From Ciceribacter sichuanensis (GTDB taxonomy: Bacteria > Pseudomonadota > Alphaproteobacteria > Rhizobiales > Rhizobiaceae): DNA of 64,000 bases. The stretch's first letter is position 1. Each line of letters starts with the position of its first letter. This document shows, piece after piece, positions 43,971 through 54,383 of the stretch. The position numbers and the translations under genes were made by a program. Where the stretch lies: assembly GCF_024055605.1 (NCBI RefSeq), contig NZ_JAMXLX010000001.1, positions 1 through 64,000 of the forward strand, given 5' to 3'. The notes beneath the pieces are model-generated. The model was not told the DNA's origin. It saw only the letters and a program-made list of their open reading frames with translations, and made no database searches.

Positions 43971-45881
43971 TTATGGCGCGGGGGTGGCCGGTGCCACCTC
44001 CGGCCGTGGCGTTTCCCTTGGCAGGGAGACCGGCGAGATCACCGGATCCGGCCACGAGCCGCCGACGAAGAAGCGGAGATGCGAAAACTCGTTGTCCCGG
44101 GTCGGGTCGGATGCGGTGAGGTCGCCGGAGACGGCCAATGCTCGGTCCTGGTAGGGGATCAGGCCGGAAAGCGTCAGCGTCTCGTTCGGTCCGGTCAGGA
44201 GCGCTTTTCCGATTTCGGCCGAGCCATCAGCGAAGCTGGCGGAGAATTCCAGCCTGTCGTAGGGCAGGCCGGTTTCGCTGCCGGCGGCGCTGAGCTGGTA
44301 ATAGGCTTTCGTCGCCGCGAATTCGCGGAATTTCCGGCTGTCGACGGTCTGCAGAACACCGTTCTCCGCGGTGAAGGACAGCTTGCCCGAGATTTCGGAA
44401 AGATCGGTTGCCCAGAGCGGGTCTTCCGTCTTCATCGACATGTCCACGGAACCGCGCCCGCGGGGCAGCGGTCCCTTGAGCTGCATCCGGTCAATGACCG
44501 CGCCGAAATCGGCGTTGCGAACCGCAAGCGTCAGGCTGCCTCCGCCGGAGAAGTCGCCTTCGGCCCCGGTGTAGCTTGCCGTCAGGTCGCCGCCTTCGAA
44601 GGCGGCGTCGGCTATGTCGAACTTGGCCGTCTTGCCGGTCAGCAGGATGCTGGCGGCAACGTCGCCGAAATCGAAGGGTGGCAGTGTTGCCCGGGTTGCG
44701 GAGAGTGTCAGGTCGAAATCCAGCCATTGGGTAAGGCGCGGTTGGCGGGTCTCGTTGTTCTCCTGTTCGCTCGGCAGGTCCAGCGAGAAGGAACTGAGCA
44801 GGTCGGCGATGTCGAGCTGATCGAAGGCGAGCGTGCCGCTGAGCAGCGGCTTGCCGTCCTTCGGCCGGGAGAGGCCGAGAATGCCGCTGCCATGGGTATC
44901 GTCGAGACCGAATTGCAGGCCCTCGAAGCGCAGTTCGTTATCGACAGTCGAAAGCGTTGCACGCAGCACGGCGGTCTTGAGCTTGTCGAGACCGGCAATC
45001 CTGATGCCGCCCCAGTCGAGAAGGGCGGGGACATCCTTGAGGTCCAGCCTCATGTCGCCCGAGACGACGCTTCCCCGTCCCACGCTGGCGATCCCGTCGA
45101 AGGAAGACGAGAACGCAGCCCCGTCGAGCGAAAACGACATAGCGGCTTCCTTGCCACCGAAAATCAGCAGGGGCTGCGCGGACGAGAAATTGACCTTGAA
45201 TTGCTGGTTGGCGAAGGATAGCGACGCCTCCGCTGTGAGCGAACCGGAAAGTCGTGGCCAGGAGATGTCGGCCGTAATGCCGCTCAAAGTGTAATCCCGC
45301 CCCGAGGTCGCATCCGTCAATCGAACGCTGCCATCTTCCACCGCGATCGATCCGATGGGCGTGTCGAGGTCGCCACCCAACGTCTGCCCGCTGCCGGTTT
45401 GGCTGGCGACCTGCCTGACCGCGGCGGAAAGAAGCCCCTCGCTTGCCCAGTCGAGACGACCGTCCTTGTCGCGATCGACGAAGACCTCCGGCTTGACGAA
45501 CCGGAACGAACTGAAGCGGGGACTGCCCTTGATCGCGGAATAAAGGCCGAAGGACGCGGAGAGCTTCTCCACACGGCCGAGCACCTTCTGCCCGTTATCT
45601 GTTCGCTTGCTGATGGTGACGGCATTGAGGGTGACGCGGGGCTCGGGCCAGAACGCGATTTCCGGCGTGCCCTCAATGGAAACCCGGTGCCCGGTCCACT
45701 GGGCAACCGCCCGCTCCATGGCCGAGCGCACGAGACCGCTCGAGATGAGATAGGGCGCTGCCGCCCGCGAGATGACGAAGACGAGCAGGACGGCGCTGAG
45801 CAGCACCAGCGCGATCCGCAACGCTCGCCGCAGCGACAGCCGCCGCGAGACGGGCTTTTCCGGATCGGTGGTCATCGCCAT
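43971..45881 (-). CDS. AsmA-family envelope protein
   Basis: A 636-aa protein with a basic N-terminus and one membrane helix ([22 protein letters not shown]), then a large extracytoplasmic region of repeated beta structure with the AsmA pattern: an N-terminal AsmA module ([27 protein letters not shown]) and a C-terminal one ([17 protein letters not shown]...[18 protein letters not shown]). AsmA proteins are bridge-like lipid-handling or outer-membrane biogenesis proteins. The ATG at 45881 follows AGGGTTGAA. Divergent from the ligase gene, convergent with potI. Confidence 0.85.
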   Translation of the reverse strand: MAMTTDPEKPVSRRLSLRRALRIALVLLSAVLLVFVISRAAAPYLISSGLVRSAMERAVAQWTGHRVSIEGTPEIAFWPEPRVTLNAVTISKRTDNGQKVLGRVEKLSASFGLYSAIKGSPRFSSFRFVKPEVFVDRDKDGRLDWASEGLLSAAVRQVASQTGSGQTLGGDLDTPIGSIAVEDGSVRLTDATSGRDYTLSGITADISWPRLSGSLTAEASLSFANQQFKVNFSSAQPLLIFGGKEAAMSFSLDGAAFSSSFDGIASVGRGSVVSGDMRLDLKDVPALLDWGGIRIAGLDKLKTAVLRATLSTVDNELRFEGLQFGLDDTHGSGILGLSRPKDGKPLLSGTLAFDQLDIADLLSSFSLDLPSEQENNETRQPRLTQWLDFDLTLSATRATLPPFDFGDVAASILLTGKTAKFDIADAAFEGGDLTASYTGAEGDFSGGGSLTLAVRNADFGAVIDRMQLKGPLPRGRGSVDMSMKTEDPLWATDLSEISGKLSFTAENGVLQTVDSRKFREFAATKAYYQLSAAGSETGLPYDRLEFSASFADGSAEIGKALLTGPNETLTLSGLIPYQDRALAVSGDLTASDPTRDNEFSHLRFFVGGSWPDPVISPVSLPRETPRPEVAPATPAP

Positions 45882-46053
45882 TTCAACCCTGCCTGTGATT
45901 TTTGCCCGCCCTGAAACGTTAGCCGGCATTGTCTCCCATGTCCTTGACGCCGGATATAGGAATTGCCGTTCTCTTGCAAATGCAGGCCGTTTTCCAACAC
46001 TTTATATTGCGCTGCAAACTGCTATACAAACGGGGTCTTGTGAGGAGGAACGA

Positions 46054-48006
<1,953 letters not shown>

Positions 48007-48109
48007 GTTGTCTTTGGCGGAGAGGCGGTGCGTCCCTCCCCATTTTTCGGGATGGCGCTGGAGGGCCGTGGTAACGACTTGTTAATTGGCGTTTGTCATA
48101 CCTTACCGC

Positions 48110-48234
48110 AACTTGGGTGCACACGATGAGCGTGTGATGGCGAACCTCCGGTTCCGATAAGACATGATGTTGTGATCGACTCGACTCCAGTTGAACAGCA
48201 TAGCTTCAGGGCGGCTTCAGCCGCCCTTTTTTCT
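48110..48234 (+). ncRNA. candidate small RNA with three stem-loops
   Basis: The 250-base gap after the ligase gene ends with a strong intrinsic terminator (GGGCGGC-TTCA-GCCGCCC then TTTTTT, 48209-48232), 200 bases beyond the stop codon. Before it lie two hairpins, CACACG-ATGAG-CGTGTG (48120-48136) and GAACC-TCC-GGTTC (48142-48154), with an unpaired linker. This layout fits a trans-acting sRNA. It could also be just the 3' UTR of the ligase gene. The promoter is not clear. Confidence 0.35.
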
Positions 48235-48259
48235 TGTCCGGATTGTCTGATGATGGCGG

Positions 48260-49939
48260 TCAGTGGTGCTTGTTGAGCGAGCGCGAGACCATGATGACCG
48301 GGATGAGACCCGCAAGAATGATGATGATTGCCGCGACCGAGGAGTCCTGCACCTTGGAGCGCGAGGCGTCCTCATAGACGAGGGTCGCGAGCGTATTGAA
48401 GTTGAAGGGACGTAGCAGGATCGTTGCCGACAATTCCTTCAATGACTCGATGAAGACCAGCAGCGCCGCGGTCAGCACCGCCGGCCGCATGTTCGGCAAG
48501 AGCACTTCTCGGAAGGTCTGGAAGCCGTTTCTCCCAAGCGTTCGTGAAGCCATGTCGAGATGGGGCGAGAGCTTCTGGAAGCCGGCGTCGATTGTGCCTT
48601 CCGCCATGGTGAGGAAACGGACGGTGGCGGCGTAGACGATCGCAAAACCCGTGCCGGAGAGAAGAAGCCCGGTCGACAACCCGAAATGCGTGCGCATCGC
48701 GCCGTCAAACAGATTGTCGAGCCCCGCCAATGGCATGAGCACGCCGATGCCGAGTACCGTGCCCGGAATGCCGTAGCCGAGCGAGGCCACACGGCTTGCG
48801 ACCGTGGTTGCGGGCGAGCGATGCGCGCGGGCGGCATAGGCGAGTATGAAGGCGAGGAGGACAGTCGCAATCGCGGCGGAGGACGAGATCATCACCGAAT
48901 GGCCGAGCGCCTTCAGGAGACGTGGTTCCGCGAAGTTCTCCAGCCGGCGCAGGGCAAAGCCGGCAAGCACGGCAAAGGGAATGGCAAAGCCCACCAGAAC
49001 AGGCAGAAGGCAGAAGAGCGCCGCCCCCCATTTGCGCAAACCCTTGAGCTTCAGCCGCATGGCATCGGAAACGACGGATGTCGTCTTGTGGGTGGAAAAA
49101 CGCTGCTGGCGGCGCGCCCAGCGCTCAAGCGCCAGGAGGCCGACGACGAAGACCAGCATGATGCAGGCGATCTGCGCCGCTCCCGAAAGGCTGCCGCGAT
49201 TGAGCCAGGTATCGTAGATCGAGAAGGTCAGTGTGTTGACGCCGAGATACTCGACCGCGCCGATGTCGTTCAGTGTTTCCATCATCACCAGCGTCAGCCC
49301 GACCATGATCGCCGGCCGCGCCATCGGGATCTGAACTTTCGCGAAAACCCGGAACGGACCGGCGCCCAGCGTGCGGGCGACATCGGCCGCCGCGCGCCCC
49401 TGCATCATGAACATCGAGCGGCAGGAGAGATACACGTAAGGATAGAGAACGGCAGACATCACCAGGACGCCGCCGCCGAGCGAACGGATATCCGGAAAGC
49501 TGTAATCGCGCGCCGAATGAAAGCCGAAAAGCGCGCGGTAGGCGCTCTGCACAGGCCCGGTGAAATCGAGGAATTCACCGAAGGCATAGGCCGCGAGGTA
49601 GGACGGCATGGCGAGCGGCAGCACGAGAGCGGAGGAAAGGACGCGGCGGAAAGGGAATTCGCAGCTCACCACCAGCCATGCGCTGACGATGCCGACAATC
49701 GCTGTCACGGCTCCCGTTGCGGCAAGCAGCCAGAAGGTGCGCAGGCCCGCCCGCGGCACGACGTTCAACAGCATGTGCTCCCAGTTGCCGCCGTCTCCGG
49801 TAAACCCGATCACGAATATGGCGACGATCGGCATGGCCACCAGCGCCGATACCACAATCGCAGCTAAAGCGATGGCGCTCAGCCTCCTCTGCACGGGAGA
49901 AAGTTCTGCATGCGGTATTGCGGGCGCATCCGTGGACAA
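48260..49939 (-). CDS. iron(III)-type ABC transporter permease (FbpB/SfuB-like)
   Basis: A 559-aa fused permease with about twelve helices in two homologous halves. Each half has an EAA-type loop: VARTLGAGPFRVFAKVQIPMARPA and MASRTLGRNGFQTFREVLLPNMRPAVL. The architecture is that of FbpB/SfuB/AfuB ferric-iron importers. The start is uncertain: TTG 49939 (GGAG ahead) gives a normal N-terminus, while the ATG at 50134 would add 65 residues and overlap the palindromic operator. No ATPase or binding-protein gene is adjacent on the same strand, so it must work with partners encoded elsewhere. Confidence 0.85.
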   Translation of the reverse strand: MSTDAPAIPHAELSPVQRRLSAIALAAIVVSALVAMPIVAIFVIGFTGDGGNWEHMLLNVVPRAGLRTFWLLAATGAVTAIVGIVSAWLVVSCEFPFRRVLSSALVLPLAMPSYLAAYAFGEFLDFTGPVQSAYRALFGFHSARDYSFPDIRSLGGGVLVMSAVLYPYVYLSCRSMFMMQGRAAADVARTLGAGPFRVFAKVQIPMARPAIMVGLTLVMMETLNDIGAVEYLGVNTLTFSIYDTWLNRGSLSGAAQIACIMLVFVVGLLALERWARRQQRFSTHKTTSVVSDAMRLKLKGLRKWGAALFCLLPVLVGFAIPFAVLAGFALRRLENFAEPRLLKALGHSVMISSSAAIATVLLAFILAYAARAHRSPATTVASRVASLGYGIPGTVLGIGVLMPLAGLDNLFDGAMRTHFGLSTGLLLSGTGFAIVYAATVRFLTMAEGTIDAGFQKLSPHLDMASRTLGRNGFQTFREVLLPNMRPAVLTAALLVFIESLKELSATILLRPFNFNTLATLVYEDASRSKVQDSSVAAIIIILAGLIPVIMVSRSLNKHH

Positions 49940-50123
49940 GTCGGGCGTCTCCGGTCTGGTTGAAACTGTCGGACGGCGGATTGGCGATGGTCCTTGTCGA
50001 TGGTCTATCGGAAACCGGCCCGGAAGGAAACGGGTCGCCGTCAGGAGGAGGGGCTTTACTGGAAGGCCCTCGTCAGGAAAACTTATGAGGGCAGTTGACA
50101 GCCCCGTTTCGCTCGTAAAATAT

Positions 50124-50140
50124 ATATGCATCATGCATAT
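50124..50140. promoter_or_regulatory. 17-bp palindrome between iron permease and AraC regulator
   Basis: ATATGCAT-C-ATGCATAT, perfect 8-base arms around one base, in an AT-rich patch otherwise rare in this DNA. It lies in the divergent interval just before the AraC gene. It is a likely binding site for the AraC protein or an iron or manganese regulator. It does not match the textbook Fur, Irr or RirA boxes. Confidence 0.55.
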
Positions 50141-50176
50141 TTATTGTTGAGTTCCGGACTATTGAGAGATGGCCAC

Positions 50177-51148
50177 ATGGATGAGATGGCTTGGGTCGCC
50201 GAAACTGCTGTTGCAAGCATGGCGCAGAATTTTGATCAGGACGGACGCATCGCGTTCGATGACGGGCCGTTTTCCGGCTTCATCGAGCGTATTCCGGTAC
50301 GGTCCGGCATTGCGCTCTATCGTGTTGAGGGCGTGTCGTCCCATGCGTGGAAACTCACGGCGCAGGGTGATGCGCCCGCTGGCAATCTGGTATTCGGCGC
50401 CATGCTGGATGGCGCCGGCGCGATCGAGGCCAAGGGTAATGCGCGGCAGAACTGGAAGGGCGGCGGTCGCTCTTTCGTGCTCAGTCTCGCCGAGCGTGAG
50501 ATCACCTATCATATCGAGGCCGGCAAGCAGTGGCGGGCTGTGACCCTGATGCTGGAGCCGGCAGCACTGGATGCTCTGGCGGAGCAGAACGGACTGCCGC
50601 CATTGGTGCGGGCCGCGCTGGACGATGGACAATTGCCCATCCTGCATATGTTCGAACTCAACCGCGCCGTCATGCGCGCCGCCCATGACCTTTTGCAGCC
50701 GCCATACCGGGGCAACATGGCCATGCTCTGGCGGGAGAGCAAGGTGCTGGAATTGCTGACCCACCAGTTCGACCACCTCGCCGAAAGCCCCGCTTCACCA
50801 CCGCCCATCACGCCGCGCGACCTTGCCCGCGTGCGGGAGGCGCATGACCTTCTGATGGCGGATCTTCGCACCCCGCCGAGTCTTGATGAGCTTGCTGCGC
50901 TGGTGCGGCTTGCGCCCCGCCGGCTCAATCATGGTTTCCGCCATGTCTACGGCATGACGGTTTTCGAGGCGCTTCTGGATGCCCGCATGAAGACGGCCCA
51001 CAAGATGATCTGCGAGAAACGGGATATCCCGCTCAAGCATCTCGCCTGGATGGTCGGCTACAATCAGCTGTCGAATTTCATTAGTGCCTATCGCCGTCGC
51101 TTCGGCGTTCCGCCCGGCCAGCATCGCCGGGAATGCGAAGCGGGCTGA
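50177..51148 (+). CDS. AraC-family regulator (PchR-like)
   Basis: A 323-aa regulator. The N-terminal 200 residues resemble the sensor part of PchR-type regulators of siderophore/iron uptake (GIALYRVEGVSSHAWKL; GRSFVLSLAEREITYHIEAG). The C-terminal AraC DNA-binding domain is RVREAHDLLMADLRTPPSLDELAALVRLAPRRLNHGFRHVYGMTVFEALLDARM and MVGYNQLSNFISAYRRRFGVPPGQHR (key motifs named in part). It is divergent from the iron-type permease, supporting iron-responsive control. ATG 50177 with a modest GAGAG ahead. The longer frame overlaps the palindrome. Confidence 0.85.
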   Translation: MDEMAWVAETAVASMAQNFDQDGRIAFDDGPFSGFIERIPVRSGIALYRVEGVSSHAWKLTAQGDAPAGNLVFGAMLDGAGAIEAKGNARQNWKGGGRSFVLSLAEREITYHIEAGKQWRAVTLMLEPAALDALAEQNGLPPLVRAALDDGQLPILHMFELNRAVMRAAHDLLQPPYRGNMAMLWRESKVLELLTHQFDHLAESPASPPPITPRDLARVREAHDLLMADLRTPPSLDELAALVRLAPRRLNHGFRHVYGMTVFEALLDARMKTAHKMICEKRDIPLKHLAWMVGYNQLSNFISAYRRRFGVPPGQHRRECEAG

Positions 51149-51178
51149 GCCTCAAAGTATAGCACAGAACAGTTTCGA

Positions 51179-51218
51179 GCCGTCCCTGTATCGCAGGGGC
51201 GGTTTCGCTGTTTCGTGC
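51179..51218 (+). terminator. terminator of the AraC gene
   Basis: A 10-bp stem GCCGTCCCTG/CAGGGGCGGT (two G-T pairs), loop TATCG, followed by the T-rich TTTCGCTGTTTCG. Confidence 0.55.
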
Positions 51219-51360
51219 GTATTTTTACCATCCGGACAAAAAGTTATGCGTCGCTGCAATTGGTTATGCGGGCGTGTCCGCCGCGTTGATCCTCTCCGTT
51301 GCCTGCGGGCAATAGGACGCAAGGCCGAAAGGTCATCACAAAGCGTTCGGAGACTGGAGC

Positions 51361-53550
51361 ATGACGTTGAAGCGGACAACCGCAAAGGGACATGGTGGGG
51401 CAAGGAAGTTCCGGCTCGCGCTGATCGCCCTCATGGGGTCGACGGCATTGATGACGCCGTCGCCTGTTCATGCCGAGTTTCGTAATCTTGGAGATGCGAC
51501 GCCGGATACGCTCTGGTATCAGGCCAATGGTGTGAGCGGGAATGGAAGGTTCGTCGTCGGCGAAGGCATCGAGGCGGATAACGACGATAACGAATACAGC
51601 TTCCTCCACGACATGAGCACCGGCACCACCTACAACATCGGCCAGATGGTGCCGTCTCTTCCAACGATTGCCTTCGACGTCTCGAATAATGGTGCAGTCG
51701 TGGGCGCCGCCAACGTGGCTGCCCCGAACATCCGAAACGCCTTTCGCTGGACGCTGGATGGGGGCTTCGAGAATCTCGGCTCCTTTGATGGTGTGAGTAC
51801 CGCGGTAGACTCCATTGCCACCGCAATCTCCGACGACGGAAGGCGCGTCGCAGGATATTCCTACAGCAGTGACAGTCCTTGGCTGCCTCGCGCCTTCATA
51901 TGGGTGGAGGGCGCGAACACGGGTGTCATCGATAACCGGCAGATGCATGTGCTTGCCTCGCTGACGCCTGTGGGGCGTTCCCTGGCCGAGGCGATTAGCG
52001 GGGATGGCCTCTTCGCGGCCGGGATGAGCAATGTCGCGAGCGGCAACTATCACGCTGTTCGCTGGGACATGCGAAACATCACCTCGAATTACATTTCGGC
52101 GGTACAGGACCTTGGAACGCTGGGCGGTGGCAACTCGATGGCCAATGGCATCAGTCGCGATGGTCGCGTCGTTATCGGCTGGTCCCAACACGGGGGGCCT
52201 TACGGCATTCATGCTTTCCGGTGGGAAGAGGGCGGCACGCGTGGCGGCGCGGCAAATCCCCAGATGGAGGATCTCGGAACCCTCGGCGGCGAATCCAGCG
52301 AAGCCCTTGCCGTGAATGCCGATGGCAGCATCGTCGTGGGAAGGTCGGACGACGACGATACCTATGACGACCGAGCCTTCCGCTGGACGCGTGAGACCGG
52401 CATGATCAAGGTTTCCGATTGGCTGGCGCAGAGCGGTGTCGATATCGGTGACGTGGTGCTGAAATCGGCAACGGGCGTGTCGGACAACGGCGGCGTCATC
52501 GTCGGTCGCATGGAGGATCCGGAAAGTGAGGACGGCGAAACCGCCTTCATCGCCCGGGTAGCGGTGCCGGATCCCGATCCCGGCCACAATCCCGGTCCCA
52601 CGCCGCCGCCCGGCATCTTGAACGTCAACGAATACAACCGGACCCTCTACGACGCGGGTTATGCCGGCTGGGCCGGACGGATGGTGGCCAATGTGCCGCT
52701 GACCGGCGCCCATCACCGGCCGATGATGAACTATCCGACGCAGGCGAACGGTGTCTGCGGCTGGACGAACGGTGACATCGCCCATTACGACGATGGCCGC
52801 GACACCGGCGTCTCCCTGGCGGAAGCTGGCCTTTGTGGCGATTTGCTCGACGGAACCATGCGCATTGGGCTCGGCGGTGGCGTGCTGCATTCGCAGCAGG
52901 ATCTGATGAACAATGGCGATGCCGATCTCGATGGGCAGTACGCTATCGGCGAGTTGAACTGGCGTCCGGAAGGCGTGCCTGTCCTTTTCTCGGCAACGGG
53001 CCTTTACGGCGGCTGGGATGCCGATATTCACCGCGGCTATTCCAACGGCGCAGCCATGGCCTACTCGGATGGCGATACCGACATGCGCAGCGGGATCCTG
53101 CGTCTGCGCGCCGATTGGCAGAATGCGTTCAGCCTCGGTTCCACCGGCTTCTCGCCCTACCTCGCCTATACCTGGGGCAGGACAACGGTCGATGCCTATA
53201 CTGAAACGGGCGGTCCTTTCCCAAGCCGTTTCGACGAGCAGGTCGTCACCACCAACGAGATCCGCCTTGGCCTTGCCTCCAGCACGGAGCTGACATCGAC
53301 GATCACCCTCAGGGGCTCGATGGAACTGGTGCATGCGACGGGCGATGCATCCCGGGCGAAGGGCCAGGTCGTGGGTCTCTATGGTTTCGACCTCGGCGGG
53401 GGCTCCTTTGCCGAAACATGGGTTCGTGCCGGCGCGGATATCGACCTGAGGGTAACCGAAAACACTGTGATTTCGCTGTCGGGCCATGCGGCGACGGAAG
53501 GCCTGGATGCGCAGATTTCGGGGGCTGCCCGCTTCCAGGTCCTTTTCTGA
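51361..53550 (+). CDS. HAF-repeat autotransporter
   Basis: A 729-aa exported protein. A long signal peptide (residues 1-38, ending PSPVHA) is followed by a passenger of HAF-type repeats (about 40-400), each with a pattern such as LGTLGG-S-A-I--DG--VVG-S----HAFRW. Two nearly adjacent copies are at about 255-345. A Pro/Gly-rich linker (PDPDPGHNPGPTPPPG) leads to a C-terminal autotransporter beta barrel (about 430-729) with the aromatic final residue (RFQVLF). It probably sits at the cell surface with a propeller-like passenger. GGAG precedes the ATG. A stand-alone gene. Confidence 0.88.
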   Translation: MTLKRTTAKGHGGARKFRLALIALMGSTALMTPSPVHAEFRNLGDATPDTLWYQANGVSGNGRFVVGEGIEADNDDNEYSFLHDMSTGTTYNIGQMVPSLPTIAFDVSNNGAVVGAANVAAPNIRNAFRWTLDGGFENLGSFDGVSTAVDSIATAISDDGRRVAGYSYSSDSPWLPRAFIWVEGANTGVIDNRQMHVLASLTPVGRSLAEAISGDGLFAAGMSNVASGNYHAVRWDMRNITSNYISAVQDLGTLGGGNSMANGISRDGRVVIGWSQHGGPYGIHAFRWEEGGTRGGAANPQMEDLGTLGGESSEALAVNADGSIVVGRSDDDDTYDDRAFRWTRETGMIKVSDWLAQSGVDIGDVVLKSATGVSDNGGVIVGRMEDPESEDGETAFIARVAVPDPDPGHNPGPTPPPGILNVNEYNRTLYDAGYAGWAGRMVANVPLTGAHHRPMMNYPTQANGVCGWTNGDIAHYDDGRDTGVSLAEAGLCGDLLDGTMRIGLGGGVLHSQQDLMNNGDADLDGQYAIGELNWRPEGVPVLFSATGLYGGWDADIHRGYSNGAAMAYSDGDTDMRSGILRLRADWQNAFSLGSTGFSPYLAYTWGRTTVDAYTETGGPFPSRFDEQVVTTNEIRLGLASSTELTSTITLRGSMELVHATGDASRAKGQVVGLYGFDLGGGSFAETWVRAGADIDLRVTENTVISLSGHAATEGLDAQISGAARFQVLF

Positions 53551-53564
53551 TCCCCCGCCCCGGG

Positions 53565-53600
53565 CGGGCCGGGAGTGCTTTTCTTGGCGCTCCCGGCCCG
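53565..53600 (+). terminator. hairpin after the autotransporter gene
   Basis: A 14-bp stem (CGGGCCGGGAGTGC with its complement, one G-T pair) and an 8-base loop TTTTCTTG, starting 14 bases after the stop. The T run lies in the loop and none follows, so termination strength is uncertain. Confidence 0.5.
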
Positions 53601-53651
53601 AAGCCGGCGTTTCAGTTTCTGCAGAATCCTGTCTCATGAAGGAGGAAAGAC

Positions 53652-53735
53652 ATGCCTGCATTCATTCTTGCCATGCTGCTGCGATGCCTCGAGTTTCGCA
53701 ACACGCGCCGGTCGCGTATCCGGAGGCGGCCTTGA
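53652..53735 (+). CDS. 27-aa leader ORF coupled to a lipoprotein gene
   Basis: A 27-codon frame, MPAFILAMLLRCLEFRNTRR at the start and very basic at the end, with an excellent ribosome binding site (AAGGAGGAAAGAC before the ATG). Its TGA overlaps the TTG start of the lipoprotein (TTGA). It may be a leader peptide for translational coupling, or the remains of an earlier N-terminus. Confidence 0.45.
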   Translation: MPAFILAMLLRCLEFRNTRRSRIRRRP

Positions 53736-54163
53736 GAAGGCGCGTCGTCGTTCTTCTCCTGTCCTGCGTCGCCGGATGCAACCAGACGCAATCCGCCGGC
53801 GGCGATCCGGCGGCGATCAAGCCAGCGACCGTCAATCAGCCCGCCGCCAGACAGGCTAGGTCCAAGCCGGTGGAAATGCCGCCCGCTTCAAAACAGATGG
53901 CGCAGGCAGCCAACCCCACAATGGGGCGCGATGCCGATTGCGAGGCTGCGCTGAAACGCGAGATGAATTCCGCAATGGCGGGCAACATGCTCGGCATGGC
54001 TGGCGGGTTCGTCGGTTTCGGCGGGCGCGGCGGCGCCATCGCTTCCCAGGTCGCATCCACGGCGGGCGGCATGATCGCTCAGAACCAACAGGCGAAGGCA
54101 CGACAGGCGCTGGAGCGGGATTGCTACGGACCTGCCGCAGCAGCCGATCCCGAAACGTGGTGA
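53732..54163 (+). CDS. small glycine-zipper lipoprotein
   Basis: A 143-aa lipoprotein, MRRRVVVLLLSCVAGC, with a lipobox Cys at position 16. A Pro/Ala/Gln-rich linker precedes a conserved segment with two cysteines (DADCEAALKREMNSAM ... ERDCYGPA) and a glycine-zipper stretch (MLGMAGGFVGFGGRGGAIASQVAS). It should be anchored in the outer membrane. The start TTG 53732 is chosen because GGAGG lies 6 bases before it and the signal sequence follows. The longer frame has no such signal. Function unknown. Confidence 0.75.
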   Translation: MRRRVVVLLLSCVAGCNQTQSAGGDPAAIKPATVNQPAARQARSKPVEMPPASKQMAQAANPTMGRDADCEAALKREMNSAMAGNMLGMAGGFVGFGGRGGAIASQVASTAGGMIAQNQQAKARQALERDCYGPAAAADPETW

Positions 54164-54342
54164 CCGGCCAGCCTAACAGCGCAACAGGTTCAAGCCGTCT
54201 GCGGAGGTGGTGGGGATAAGATAGCGGCGTAACCCACGCTAATCGCCCCGTAACGACGGCAAGAGTGGAGCGGCTCCCGGCTCAGGCGGTGCCCGCCGCT
54301 CCACATCCTTTCTACGGAAAATCGGAAATCGCTGGCGGCGTA

Positions 54343-54373
54343 TCCCCGATCGCAGAACGCTGCGCATCGGGGA
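54343..54373 (-). terminator. hairpin downstream of the CbrA-like kinase gene
   Basis: TCCCCGAT-CGCAG-AACG-CTGCG-C-ATCGGGGA forms a 13-bp stem with a single bulged base, 10 bases after the kinase stop codon on the minus strand. No T tract. Confidence 0.55.
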
Positions 54374-54383
54374 ACGGCGTTTC

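Noticed and set aside
50126-50176. Upstream extension of the AraC gene and of the iron permease gene across the palindrome
   Set aside because: Both extensions run through the AT-rich operator and have no ribosome site. Internal starts give normal protein lengths.
51244-53661. 805-aa minus-strand frame opposite the autotransporter
   Set aside because: Shadow. The plus-strand frame has signal peptide, repeats and barrel.
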